Shown one piece after another: positions 43,551 through 54,899 of a stretch of 64,000 bases of DNA; position 1 is the first letter of the stretch; each line of letters starts with the position of its first letter. The stretch comes from Serpula lacrymans var. lacrymans S7.9 (Eukaryota > Basidiomycota > Agaricomycetes > Boletales > Serpulaceae). The notes below the pieces were generated by a model that ran no database searches, was not told the origin of the DNA, and was given only the letters and a program-made list of their open reading frames with translations. The position numbers and the translations under genes are program-made. The stretch is taken from assembly GCF_000218685.1 (NCBI RefSeq), contig NW_006763290.1, forward strand, positions 2,413,855 through 2,477,854, written 5' to 3'.

Positions 43551-43964
43551 TGTTATGATCTCTATTGGACATTTAAGGACTACTCATTTCTTTTTACTCA
43601 TCGGTTATACCATCAGACCAAAGACTCATTTCCTTCACGTACACTTCCGTTCCTCTCGCATTTGCAGTACATATTATAGTATTTAGTCCTCAACGGATGG
43701 ACCTGCCCTAGATAGGACCTAACTCCTTTCACTGATTCATTTTCATTATAAATACCATGTAATAGCAGTAGTATTCTCTAATACAATTCTACGCAGTTTA
43801 CGCTTACAAAGCTAGACTCCTAAGATCAGACTTCTACTCAGAAGAAGACCAACTCTCGTTGGAAGAACTCCACTCAGAACTATGTTCTCGAACTTGTCTT
43901 TGGATAAGTCTCTTTACAAACCTCGACGAACCCTCAGACTTTGTTAAGCACTTTGTGCGTAACA
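43551..43964 (+). repeat. LTR, gypsy family D, 3' LTR
   Basis: A 414-bp unit with perfect inverted ends TGTTA..TAACA. It contains a TATAAATACC box near 43748 and follows the polypurine tract. No second copy is in the window, so boundaries rest on end structure alone. Confidence 0.82.
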
Positions 43965-43995
43965 CATACTCTGCAAGCCTCCTCTTGAGACAACT

Positions 43996-44757
43996 CTACC
44001 CATGTTCAATAGGATTAAGATAAGGAGACTGTGCAGGCCACACCATAGTTCTAAACTCCTCCTCATCTAGCCACTCCTTGACCTTTTTGCAGGAATGCTC
44101 GGGGTCATTGCCTTGCTGAAAGATGATTTCAGGAGGATTGAAACCATAATACTGTAGGGTGTTTAGCAGCTCATCCTTAAAAATCTGAAGGTCAAGGTCC
44201 CCATCCATCCTACCATCAATTCTAGCAGCATACCCAACTCCCTCCCAAGTCATACAGCCCCAGATTATCATGGAACCTCCTCCAGACTTGACAGTTCCCT
44301 GTACCAATCTATCACTGAGCCCCTCACCTGGCTTTTTTCCACACCCACTTGTGTCCATCTGACCCCAGGCGATTGATTTTGGTCTCATCAGACCATACAA
44401 CCTTCTTCCAATCCTTTTCCACTTGACCACAGCCTTCATGCCAGCATTTTTCAAGTGCTGGCAGACAGTGTTTGGGGAGAGAGGTTGGTTGATGATGTTG
44501 GTAAGAGCTTTGGTGATCTGGACAGTATTTTCTGCCTTGCGAGTGGAGATGAGATGCATGGCATGGCAGACATTGGCAGGAGAAAGCTTAGATGGACGAC
44601 CTCCAACAGACTTTTGGAGCTTAGAACACTCCTTGGAGCAAAGTCTAGAGATGGTAGAGACATGGACACCAGTGGTAGAGGCAAATGAGTGAGCAGTTTG
44701 ACCTGCATCAAGGAGGTTAATAATACAGTTCTTTTGAGCAGGAGAGAGGGATTTCAT
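43996..44757 (-). pseudogene. Tc1/mariner transposase, inactivated
   Basis: From MKSLSPAQKNCIINLLDAGQ: helix-turn-helix DNA-binding region with GVHVSTISRLCSKECSKL and GGRPSKLSP, then SPNTVCQHLKNAGMKAVVK. About 30 residues expected next are missing, and the WSDETKINRLGSDGHKWVW block is present only in another frame. The catalytic domain resumes at KKPGEGLSDRLVQGTVKSGG, SMIIWGCMTWEGVGYAARID and ends at SPYLNPIEH. The second catalytic Asp is Gly (FQQGNDPEH for FQQDNDPKH), and the C-terminus is cut after the third catalytic Glu by the gypsy element to its left. Cut-and-paste enzyme by family, certainly inactive here. Inverted repeats not identified. Confidence 0.9.
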
Positions 44758-45173
44758 GATGATGGTGGCTGAGAATACAGAAGCGTGCAAACTTTTTTAA
44801 ACTCAGAAACAATGGCTATACATGTATTTTTGTTTGTGGGACCAAACAAAGCCAGATATTCTATCATATTATTGTATCTCTGCTTCCAACTCAAAAGTAA
44901 AAAAACTGTTACAATGGTATTGCTCTTTTGAAATGGACATATCTTCACAGCTGCTGGGCCAAATCATATAACCTAGGAACCATTTTGTAGCCAAGACCAA
45001 GTACTTTTGTCAACCCCACCAAAGCTGAGCAAAGTTCCTACACCTGTTGGCAGTGCACTTTGCACACCACATTTAGGCCAAACATTGCAATAGTTTTTGC
45101 ACTGTACATGCTGAATACCGCCATCAAGCCCCAAAAGACTTGGGAAATCTCTTCAAGCTGGTAAATCTGACAA

Positions 45174-45458
45174 GTGCACCTAAAGTTTTTGACAAAAAAT
45201 CCCTACCAAAAGGCACACCATCAACACTCCTACCTGATCAAATTCCAAAATGATTGGGCAACCGCAGAGCTTGTCAAGCAATATTTAAGTAACCGTCACA
45301 AAAGTGAATCCTGGAAGACGAGAAATCTCCTGCCAACCAATGAATATTCCAAGAAAGCTCAGTGTATGGAGGACCTGCAAGCTGACAAGTGTGATAATGA
45401 GGACATGGGATATGATTGCAATGAAAGATATGAGGAGGATGAGGATGTAAATCACTGA
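45174..45458 (+). CDS. Unrecognised short ORF
   Basis: A 94-residue frame, basic in the first half (LVKQYLSNRHKSESWKTRNL) and acidic at the end (EDMGYDCNERYEEDEDVNH). The composition looks like a real protein tail, as in dispersed Agaricomycete genes, but no domain is recognised and no partner exon was found. It may be part of a larger decayed unit in 44.9-45.5 kb. Confidence 0.25.
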   Translation: MHLKFLTKNPYQKAHHQHSYLIKFQNDWATAELVKQYLSNRHKSESWKTRNLLPTNEYSKKAQCMEDLQADKCDNEDMGYDCNERYEEDEDVNH

Positions 45459-46269
45459 AACTAAGTACTCATAGCACGAATCATTATCCCAAGGGTGTAC
45501 AATTCATATACATCAACATGGACATAATTCTTATTTAACTCACTTCACTCATATATGTTTAGCCATTGCAATCCAGGCAACGTGGGCAAATAATAAATAA
45601 TCACATGATGCACTACAATCTCCAATTGTTAGACACAAATAAACTGACAATGAGGTTCAACAACGGTAAAAAAAATAGGTTAAATGTGAATAAGGATAGT
45701 GTGTGTCCAACAAAGATAAAATCTTAATAGCAGACAGACATGTTCAATAAACTGCTGGAAAAGAGAAGAAAATGCTTACTTCTTATTGATACATCTAGCA
45801 ACCTACACATTTCTGACTAATGCAGTCTGCATCAAGGGCCCACTAAGCATATGAGATCCAGTGTAAGGCATGTTGGAATTGTACATATTTTGTCCAGTGG
45901 GAGGCTTGCTTAATGTGTATTGTTGTCCAGCACTATGCACCATAAAGGCGGGATCTTCCCATCTTCCAGGATACAGGCACAGTGTGTGAGATGGCATAGT
46001 CTACTGACTTTACTGACCTGGTCAAGCTCCTGACAGGCTACCATCAAACAGGCCCAAAAGTTGTTGGCACAAATAAGATGGCAGCAACAGTTTCTTTCTG
46101 CACTAAGTGCAACTGCTTGCAGAGTTGTGCGTGACTGATAAGTGGCGGGTGCCAGACTTTGTTTTGTTGCACACAAAGAATTGCTATGGTCTGATGATGA
46201 GAGATGTGACCACATCAACAATACACAGTCTTGGGGCACTGGAGCATAATGAAAACAACACTCAAAAGA

Positions 46270-46415
46270 AGAGGAAGAGGTGGGAGTGGTTACCCATTTG
46301 GTAGGAGCAAGTTAGTTGTTGGTAGACAACAGGAGGACTCACTGAGTCCTTCCCCATGTATTGCTCCTGTATATATACTAAAATACATGAGGTACTGTAC
46401 AGTTTTGAATAGAGT
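46270..46415 (-). repeat. Diverged fragment of LTR family C
   Basis: Plus-strand words AGTGGTTACCCATTTGGTAG, CAAGTTAGTTGTTGGTAGAC and AACAGGAGGACTCACTGAGT align with the middle of the 30.1-kb and 33.0-kb LTRs. Both ends are lost. Confidence 0.65.
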
Positions 46416-46419
46416 TTTA

Positions 46420-47987
46420 AAGTCCAATGTTTAGCATGTGACCGGTCACATGATGAGTCTAGACATTGGTCAGGTGTTGTGTCACATGACTGGTCATGTG
46501 ACTTGGAAAATGAAAAGTCAAAGTACAAAAAGTGAAGCGTAAGTAGGTGCTGGTATGTCAATTGTAACAAGAGACAGATCTGAAGCAAATATGTTCAAGT
46601 GATGATGAACTAAAAACTCAAAAACTGAGCTTACCTTCCTCACAACATCTGTAGAGTGCCTCATTAATATAACAGAAAATGATTGATCACTTGAGGAAAA
46701 TGTGCAATTGCATGGTGAGAAAATAGAAGGTGAGGACTTATCAACTGTATGCACCCATCTGTTCATGTTGATCCTTCCAGTATCCTTGACATAAGACATG
46801 TGATGATCAGATCTAGAGTGAGTAATGGACATTCTCTTTCAGTTTGTAAACATCAGAGACTGCTAGGGTAAACTGCAATTGGTGGGATCTGTTGAGTCTG
46901 CAGGGAACTTGTCTTCTTGTATGTAAAAGTCAATATGTGGGAGTGAGCCTTGGTGGTGGGATGAGAGCTAGACAAGACCCCTTTGAACATGGTTGGGGTC
47001 CTACAGCCAGAATCCTAATTTATTACAATATGTGCACGCTACCACCACATCCATGGTATCATGGTCAATATTAATATTGTTAATGTTGATGGTTAATATT
47101 TTGATCAGTACTCCTTAGATGGCATATCAGGTTTAGGACTGGTGTTTGCATTTTCAGGCTGTAGGCAAGTAAGTGTCCATCAAATCCAACCAATTGATAA
47201 TTAATATTACCATAAACTGATAGATTATACTCTCCTATCCAGGGATTCTCTTGGGAGTGTTAATATAGCTAGCTATAGCTATAGGTTTGTCTTTGTCTTT
47301 GAATTCAGATCACTGATGGAAATACCACTCTAACTCAGTCTAAGAACTTCCTTTACGCATGTAGGTGTATGGATGTGGTAACAGACAATGAAGAAGATAA
47401 GTTTTTGGGTCATGTCCGTCATGGGTATTTTATGAACACATCAATAGGTGATGATAATCTTCTATTAATCTATTGATCATCCAGCTATAGGTTTAGAACT
47501 TTGAATTCTCAACAAAGATTATGCTGTGTGCTAAACTACATCAATTGGTATGTAAGTTTACCTCGTGCACAAGTGCTCTAAGGTAGCTCGATAAATCAAA
47601 TGACCACTCTGTATCCCTTAATCTAGGTTCAGATCTTCACGCTCTCAAAAGACATCACTCAGTGTGTCACTTTATCCTCGTCTTCGATATATAGGCTGTT
47701 AATACAATGTTAGGGGGTGCCCATTTTCCATCATCAATTACTCATTCATCTAGATTTTTCACAGCACACATGTCACTCAGTGAGCTAATATATGTTATCT
47801 GGTGACTCAATTCGCTCAAATTAGCGAAATTGAGGGACAATGGTAGGATTGTGCAGTTTGAGAGTGAGTTGTTGAGGCTGGAAATGCTGTATGCATGCTT
47901 TAGCATATATATACATATATACCAAGCGAGTAGATTATGTCTTTGGGATTGGTAGTCTCATCTTCTCAATGCTGAACTCAAAAATGC
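46420..47987. other. Spacer, no supported gene
   Basis: Short frames at 46518-46832 (minus) and 46892-47074 (plus) show no family features. From 47080 the sequence is AT-rich with many stops on both strands. Nothing further could be recognised. Confidence 0.4.
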
Positions 47988-49127
47988 TTGCCAGTGTTTG
48001 GTTGGTTTTTTTTCATGATACAGTCTTTGTTTGCTGCAAAATCATTTTGTACCTTTGGCCCTGACCAGAATCATGAATATGAAGAAATCACTCAAGCTTT
48101 GGGTGCCAGTCTGAGTGACAAAAAAATACAGGCTTCTATTCATGCCAAAAATCTACACTGGGGATTTTGTGACAACACCAGCGCTCGCATCTTATCATCC
48201 CAGCTTGTGGGTAGCATCTATGCTATACATTACTTGTTTACTAATAGTTTTTATGTACACTATGAGGAGGATCTACCTGTTGCTTCTGGTTTACAGCAAA
48301 TATGTGGCCGGAATGATGTTTTTCTTCAAAATGACCCGTATTTTAGTCATGGAGAATGGAACTTTACAGGCTTTCACCCTGAAACATTATCCCAGCCAAC
48401 TCTGATTTTGGATCACCACATATCTGGTGTTAGCGAGGGCTCCAGTTTTGATCCCAATGGCAATAATGTGTATCCAGATCATGGCTTTCACTATTCTGGC
48501 CACCATTCTGGTGAAGGTTCAGAGGCAGTTAGCCAGGGCTCTACATTTTATACTGGAAGCCATCAATCAGAACATTCCCGCTGCCAACCTCAGTGTTCTC
48601 ATCAACAATTTCAGCATTCAGGTTGACCATCTCAACAATCAGATTATTGTTCTTAATATTCAGCTGCAGATTTGAGCTCTCAAGCCAACAAGGAAATAAC
48701 TCCTGAACCACATAATGCTGACACTCACATAGATCTACCGCAGTGCTTGCATACTTTGGACTAGTACCGTACACAATTTTCTGACTACAATCACCACATC
48801 ATCAAAGACACCCTCTTGCATGCTCAGGCAGATGACTTGCTCAATATCTTCAACCCATTCGATGGAGATTTCGCAGACAATTATGTCTATGAAGCAAACA
48901 GGCAGTGGATAGAAAGGCATCCGGGTTCAAATAGCATAGGTCCATCTTCACCTTCAATATGTTCTATTATATCTACTTATGCAATTAATTTCTTAGCTCA
49001 GGACAACACCCCCCCCTCATACAATTCATTTTGGTCTGAAAATGGCAGGCATAGGGGTAATTCAAGCATTAAATTGGTATCTGCAAACCGGCCTGGAAGG
49101 GTTCAATTTTGCTCACATATTGGATGA
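47988..49127 (+). CDS. Unrecognised dispersed-type coding region
   Basis: Several plus-strand frames in sequence may be exons of one decayed gene. They are 48070-48620 (HEYEEITQALGASLSDKKIQ, KNLHWGFCDNTSARILSSQL) and 48816-49127 (HAQADDLLNIFNPFDGDFAD, YVYEANRQWIERHPGS). Composition is protein-like, but no family is recognised, no splice pattern could be proved, and it runs into the inverted copy of another dispersed gene at 49.3 kb. Confidence 0.25.
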
Positions 49128-49299
49128 ATTTGTATGTTTATTCACGTTTTTGGTCACGACACTGATTGTCTTTACGATGGGCAATATACTCATGCCTCTG
49201 CAGCATCCTGCATTTGAGGAGGCTATTCAAGTTATTGTTATCTTGTTCTCTGGCCTACCAATTTGGAGGGCTGCTAAACATGTTCCATTGGCTTTCAGG

Positions 49300-50390
49300 C
49301 CACGGGCCTCTGGGACTTGCTCCCCAGGCTTGCAGTGTTGTCCCAGATGCACTTGTACTTCTCCTAGCTGCACTTGTCACAGGATGTCCTCCACTTCTTT
49401 GTCTGCTTACTTTTGCTGATGGTGCAGGCAGGATTGTCCAGCCTGCACTGCTTGCACCCCTCCTCCATGCTCTTCCTCTGCAGATCCTCTACACCCCTGG
49501 TAATCTCTACCACCACCTTTCCCTTGGAGGTTGGAGGTGCTACAGGGTCTGGGCACTGACCACTAGATGTCCCGGGGCGTGGGCGGGTGTGCTGGGGGCG
49601 AGATGGCTTTCAGGGCCCGGGACCAGGGGGTGGGGGTGGGGAGCGCTGGGACAGAGTTGCCCTCTTTGCCCTCTTTGAACGCACCACTGTCATGCAAGCA
49701 AAGTTGCACTTTTTTTTGCCAGTGGTGGGTGCCAGGGGGCTTTCAGAACGCATGGTGGCAAAAGTACAAGGATAAGGTGGAATCATTGTGAAAAGAAACA
49801 CTCAGTAAGTAATTGAAAAAGGATGAAAAAATAAAAAACTTACTTTGCAACCACCACCTATTGTCCAGAGCCTCCCTCCTCTAAGGAGTCTGTCTCCTGG
49901 ACTCAAACCAGATTGATTCCTGCACTGTCTCATTTTCCCAGGTGATCAACAATGGATCTACTGCCCTTCTCTCATTCTCTGCTCTGCCAAACTGCATGAT
50001 GGCAGTCAAAAAGATTTGGAGCCAGGGGGCGTGGAAGTCGTGCCCAGTCCCTGTATTGGACAAAAACCAAGGGCCAGTACATCACTGCCTTCCTGACACA
50101 CTTGTTGGCCTTGTAGATCTTTTTTTGGGTGGCAGAAGACATTACAATGGTGTTGTTGGTTGGGGAGGGGTTGAAAGTCTGGTGTAAAGTGTTATGTCTG
50201 AGTGACTGAGATGTTAAAGGGTTCAGACGTGCTATACATGGATCTGGTGCCACAAATTGTGCCCATGGGAATTTTGAGAAAAATGCACATGATAAAAGCT
50301 GAACTTGGTATTTTTCACAATCAAACACCAGAAATGTTGCAAATACCAACTCCACAGTACAAATCCAGTGCCTGGGAACCATCCCCAGGT
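49300..50390 (-). pseudogene. Zn2Cys6-like dispersed gene, copy 2 (inverted)
   Basis: On the minus strand, going downstream: PWAQFVAPDPCIARLNPLTS (50270), SSATQKKIYKANKCVRKAVM then YWPLVFVQYRDW (50130-50060), WQSRENERRAVDPLLI (49990), FESRRQTP*RREALDNRWWL (49890). After a presumed intron a cysteine cluster follows: CKQCRLDNPAC..SCDKCS*EKYKC near 49470-49370. It is an inverted relative of the gene at 53.6-54.9 kb. In-frame stops, including one inside the cysteine cluster, make it a pseudogene. Function unknown; the cluster resembles fungal Zn(II)2Cys6 DNA-binding motifs. Confidence 0.65.
49626..49650 (+). other. G-quadruplex-type motif
   Basis: Four G runs, GGGGG-T-GGGGG-T-GGGG and, six bases on, GGG, lie within 25 bases in otherwise AT-richer DNA. 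This meets the usual G4 sequence pattern. It falls inside the inverted Zn2Cys6-like pseudogene, on its template side. Confidence 0.6.
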
Positions 50391-50660
50391 ATGTCCCATC
50401 ATCTCAAATATTACTCCACCACCATCTTGAAATACTTTTCTTCAGATTTACCCATGTTACCCACCATGTTACCCACTATATATGACCCAACAACCATAAA
50501 TTGTAAGTTCATACATTTAATTGTACTTAAAAGGTCTGATATACATTTCATCAGCAATTTCAAGTGAGTCAACTGGCTTGTCAGACAATTTTCCATCCCC
50601 AGGGGGGTCTGACTCATCTGAATGCTCCCTGGATTCCTCCGAATGCTCCCCAGCACCCAC

Positions 50661-50800
50661 TCTTATAAACAATATCTTTGATATTGGGGTGCCATGCAAG
50701 AGACCTAACTGTAATGGGAAAAATGTCTTTGATATTGGGGTGCCATCCAGGAGACCTAATAGTAACCCCAGGAAAAACATATTCAATATTGGGTTCTGAT
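50661..50800 (+). repeat. About 50-bp minisatellite-like repeat, locus 2
   Basis: Three tandem units with the core GATATTGGGGTGCCAT (third: CAATATTGGGTTCTG) and the tail CCAGGAGACCTAATAGTAAC. They match the two units at 39585-39680. The third unit runs directly into the MITE-like arm. Confidence 0.8.
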
Positions 50801-50870
50801 TGGCTAGAAAAAGCTAGAATTGAATATTTTCAGCATATAAGCTGGGCTTAAATAAGCCAAAGCCTGTAGT
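50795..50870 (-). mobile_element. MITE-like arm related to the 13.4-kb hairpin
   Basis: TTCTGATTGGCT, then GAATTGAATATTTTCAGCAT and ATAAGCTGGGCTTAAATAAG are the complement of the left arm and centre at 13470-13525. Only one arm is present, so it is a truncated copy. Confidence 0.72.
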
Positions 50871-51509
50871 GTGAAGCTTGTTTCTAGCAAGAAAAAAGGC
50901 TGCATTAGCCTCAAAAGCTGAGGCAGAGAAATTTGGTACATGATGTGACTCTTAAGGGCACAAAAACCAAATACCTGTTTACAGCCACATGTAAGAGAGC
51001 AGCAACAATGTGGGCTGATGAAGAAGATTCTGACAAAGACAACTTACATGACAAGGGATTAAATTTGAATGATAATGACAATGATGCTGATAATGGCAAG
51101 AATATAATAGATCATATTTTGGATTATGCAAAAAAAATTTAGTTATGCTTAGAAATAATTATGTAGTACCTCTTTTGAAACCTTTATCAGATAAGGAGGA
51201 GGACAGTCACCCAAAATGAGTTGGGGATGATAATGAGGTAAGAATATTACTGTCTTGAGAAGCCTCTGTTTCACCAAACAAAGCATATAGGTATGAGAAA
51301 TAACTATATACCTAGCTGGAAATAGCATCTCTGTGAACTCAATGGTACTGTTAGTCTTGTGACCAGAGCTAAAAGGGAACATCCTAGCATCTGGTGACTC
51401 TTGATAGGTGATGAGTGCATCGAGTCACACCTGTCGGCTGCGTTCGGCACCGTTGTTACAAGAACCGAGCAGTAGCTTACAAATCTTAGCTTATCTTATC
51501 TTTCAAACC

Positions 51510-52115
51510 ATGATCAATCCCACTGAACGTGAGAGCCTGTCTAATTGCAATAGCGGTGAGGCTTTTGAGGACGACAACAATCCATCCGCCCCCTCAGCGG
51601 TCAATAATACACACAATTCATTATCATCCACCGATACAGAGCCCAGTAGTGACCCAGAGAACTTAAATATACACCCTGTCCAGCTACAATACACATCTCA
51701 ACTCAAAACACAACTCACCGGCACTCCTGCTTCCAAAGTTTGCTTGATGCTGGAATACATGAACATGCTTGGGCTCAATCTTCCCTTATTCTTAGATTAT
51801 CTCAGCTGGGGCAACTACAACTGCATCATGGACCCCAAGGTCCGCTATGAAAGGACAGCTCTCATGGTAAGTGATGAGCTTCCAGTGATACTGGCCCGCT
51901 GGCATAAACCACCCCAGACTAAGGGCACTCACAATGCACGTGCAAGTGGGGGAAAGGATGTACTCGAGGTGTTTGCCTTCTCATGTGTTAGGGAAGCTAT
52001 TGAAAGAGAGTTAAATAGCATACAGGAGTTAGCAAAGTGCCCGCCCAAAGATGTCAGTGAAGAGGGTTTTACCAGCCTGCTAATTGACGACTTGGTCCTC
52101 AAACTTGATATGTAG
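51510..52115 (+). CDS. Conserved dispersed gene of unknown function
   Basis: A clean 201-residue frame from MINPTERESLSNCNSGEAFE. After a Ser/Asn/acidic N-terminus come SKVCLMLEYMNMLGLNLPLF, YLSWGNYNCIMDPKVRYERT, SDELPVILARWHKPPQTKG and GKDVLEVFAFSCVREAIERE. I associate this wording with high-copy hypothetical proteins of Agaricomycetes often found among transposons; no biochemical role is known to me. It ends at a TAG that abuts the RecQ fragment on the opposite strand, and its own C-terminus seems cut there. An in-frame upstream ATG at 51408 is less likely. Confidence 0.6.
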   Translation: MINPTERESLSNCNSGEAFEDDNNPSAPSAVNNTHNSLSSTDTEPSSDPENLNIHPVQLQYTSQLKTQLTGTPASKVCLMLEYMNMLGLNLPLFLDYLSWGNYNCIMDPKVRYERTALMVSDELPVILARWHKPPQTKGTHNARASGGKDVLEVFAFSCVREAIERELNSIQELAKCPPKDVSEEGFTSLLIDDLVLKLDM

Positions 52116-52116
52116 C

Positions 52117-52740
52117 TTTGACCAAACATCAGCGAGAATATTAGGAATCATTGTGGCTGAAGTTGCATATACAGGGATATTGAGTGGTAGAAAGGATCAC
52201 AATTGGTTGACCTGGGAATATGTAGGGCAGAAATCCCCTCCCCACTGTGAGACGCAGTGGGCCTCGTCAATGATATAGTCAAGCATGTGTCGCTGGAATG
52301 CAGGTGAGCATAACAAGCCTTTTAAACGAGGATTTTTTATAACTATTTCTGGCATTATATTTTTGCTCGTTGAGCTCCTTGTGTAAGTGCTCGTTATATG
52401 TGTCTTTGTTGACATCTGCAAACTGTATTCCCCACTGACGGAACTGTGCAGCCTGGATTAATATGAAGCAAAGGTAAGCGACTGAGATATGTTACAAAAA
52501 ACTCACCTGGTCTTCCTCCAGACTTTTCAAAGGCGAGATGATGACAAGTATACACTCTTGTGAAGTAACAAAGGCATAGCAAAGGCAAGTGTCTTACCCG
52601 TGCCAGTACCCGCTATTATTATACAGTCTAATCCCAGTGTAAATGCCTCAGAGGCATCCAGCTGCCATCCATAAGGTGTCCGGTTATTGCATTGTGCTCC
52701 GACAGACTGAATCAACTTTGCGCAAGTTTCCTGCGAGGAG
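52117..52740 (-). pseudogene. RecQ-type DNA helicase fragment
   Basis: Going downstream on the minus strand: YGWQLDASEAFTLGLDCIII (Q-motif region), Walker A AGTGTGKT (52615), SLEEDQ before an intron (about 52505-52455), FRQWGIQFADVNKDTYNEHL (52430). Then follow IIDEAHCVSQWGGDFCP with the DEAH box (52260) and, in another frame, YATSATMIPNILADVWSK with the SAT motif (52150). These are RecQ-family motifs I, II and III; helicase domain 2 is absent because the sequence ends at the neighbouring gene. Frames change between motifs, so this is a broken copy. RecQ-like helicases are often amplified and dispersed in these fungi. Confidence 0.85.
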
Positions 52741-53149
52741 TAGTTGGTTTTTGCCCTTTAGGCTCCAGTGAGGAGCTTGTAGGAGTGTTTTATAGCCTCA
52801 GCATGTGATGAAGGACATGACAAGGCTGGCATTGACTTGTCGTTCACTGAAAATTGTCTCTGTTGCTTATACTACAACTCAGAGTCACGGATCATATTCT
52901 ATTTGGTGTCCTAATAAGCATGATGACGAGAATCTAAAACTTCAACCCAAAAAGAGCAAAAAGCGTGACAGTGTGACTCGATGCACTCGTCCTGAGATGA
53001 AAGTCACCAGACATTTTGGGAATGCATTTGAGTTTGACTGCTTCCCAAAACACCTGGGTTTGAGACTATGGTACTGTACTCATCGGCAAACATTCAACCT
53101 AGAAGTAGAAAATGGTTGGTAATATAGACAGAAAAAAAATGAGTTCTTA

Positions 53150-53400
53150 CTGAGCATGTCACAAGACTGAAAAATCACATCAAAAGCCAAAACCACATAA
53201 AAAAAAACCAATGTCACAAGCTCACCTATTGTTAGTCCCTCAAAGTTTTAATTTTTTGGTGCATTAGGGGTGAGTTTCACACATACATGTACTATTATAT
53301 ACAAGAACACCCCACAGTACTCAGCTTAAATTTGCTAATGATATAATTCACTAATGCTCAGACAGGGAATAGTTGGTTTCATTGATTTATAATCTACAAA
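53150..53400 (+). repeat. Partial copy of the RTC4-like unit's 3' repeat
   Basis: CATCAAAAGCCAAAACCACAT, GGTGCATTAGGGGTGAGTTT and CACTAATGCTCAGACAGGG match the repeat at 12630-13225 in order and orientation, with a deletion of the T-rich middle. The preceding 52805-53122 frame (FGNAFEFDCFPKHLGLRLWY) is unrecognised. Confidence 0.72.
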
Positions 53401-53589
53401 CACACTCAACATTCATTCAAACTTTTCAGATATGGATTTTCTAGCCCAATTGTTGACAAGTCTCAGTTATGAGTGTTATATTAATGACTTAACACATATT
53501 AAAACACAAACCAAAGTAAGAGGAGCTGCTGCAGATGGCTGTTTATATATACTACTGAAAGATACATAAAAACTAATAATGGATGGTTT

Positions 53590-54893
53590 CCGGGTACTGA
53601 ATCTGCACTGGGGAGTTGGCATTTGCAACATTGCCGGTATTTAATTGTGAAAAATACAAGTCCAACTTTCATCACATGCAATCACAAGTATTTTTCTTAA
53701 AATTCCCATGGGCACAATCTGTGGCACCAGATCCATGTATAGCGTGTCTGAACCCTTTAACATCTCAGTCACTCAGGCAATACTACCTACACCACACCTT
53801 CCATCACATCCCCAACCAAAAATACCACTCCCAGTGTCTTTTGTCACCCAAGAAAAAATCTATAAAGCCAACGGGTGCAAAGGCCCTTATGCACTAGCCC
53901 CAGGTTCTTTTTCAATACAAAAACCAGTATGTGGAGATGCTGAGGGAGGAAGTAGTGAGTGGGACAGACACAATAAAGGAGGGAAATGATGCCAGACATG
54001 ACTTCCACATCCCCAAACTCCTTCTCAGTGCCATCACATAGTTTGGCAGAGGAGAGAATGAGGGAGGGGCAGTTGATCCCTCCATGATCAGCCAGGAAAA
54101 TGAGACGGTGGATGGATTTGTCTGGTTTGATCCTGGGAGGATAGAGGCTCTTGATAATAGGTGGTGATTGCAAAGTAAGTTTGTTTCTTTTTATTCTTTT
54201 TCAATTATCTACTGACTGTTTCTTTTCACAGTGATCCCATCTTGTGGGTTTACCACCCTCCCCATTGCAACAATAGCAGCATAGCCAGAGAGCCTCCTAG
54301 CACCCACCACTGGCAAAAAAAAACACAACTTTGCTTGCATAACAACAGTGTTGTTGAAGAGGGCGAAGACGGCAGCTCTGCCCTGGTGTTCCTTATCCCT
54401 ACTCCCTGTTCCCAGGCCCTCAAGGCCATCCACACCCCAGGACATCTACTGGTCAGCACCCCAACCCCCCAGCTTTGAATCCCATAGACACAGTAGCACC
54501 TCCAGCTGACAAGTGAAAGTGAAAGGTAAGGGTGGTGGTAGAGATTACCAGGGGTATAGAGGATTTAGAGAGGAAGTGTATGGAGGAGGGATGCAAGTGG
54601 TGCAAGTTGGACAAGTCCGCCTGCACCATAAGTAGGAGTAAGCAGACAAAGAAGTGGAGGATGTCCTGCAACAAGTGCAGCCATGAGAAGTACAAGTGTG
54701 TGTGGGACAACAATGCAAGCCTGGGGTGCAAGTTCTGGAAGCCAATGGCCTCAAATCCAGAAGCATCAGAGGCTCTGGTTACTGCTCCTGACCATCCCAT
54801 TAAGATTGGGCCACCACATGGAGCACACAAGCTGGTTTACCAGCCCCATGCCACAGCTGGGACCTTCACAAGCAGGATCCCCCCACCTTCATG
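53590..54893 (+). CDS. Zn2Cys6-like dispersed gene, copy 3
   Basis: Upstream half: FLKIPMGTICGTRSMYSVSE and the frame FPWAQSVAPDPCIACLNPLT, then KIYKANGCKG, then FVWFDPGRI near 54120. A 57-bp intron (54175-54231, GTAAGT..CACAG) follows. The last frame (54532-54893) has CKWCKLDKSAC, a 14-residue basic spacer (RSKQTKKWRM), then CNKCSHEKYKC and DNNASLGCKFW. Two CX2CX6C halves are the pattern of a fungal Zn(II)2Cys6 binuclear cluster, with a spacer slightly longer than the usual 5-12. The protein may bind DNA, but regulator activity is inference. Frames are broken in the upstream half; it is the best copy of three in the window. Confidence 0.55.
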
Positions 54894-54899
54894 AGCAGC

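Noticed and set aside
45803..46239. Minus-strand frames of 64 and 109 codons
   Set aside because: Cysteine and histidine residues do not form a known zinc pattern, and the frames disagree; no support for a gene.
49166..49801. Plus-strand frames of 170 and 74 codons
   Set aside because: They are antisense to the Zn2Cys6-like pseudogene copy and arise from its GC-rich sequence.
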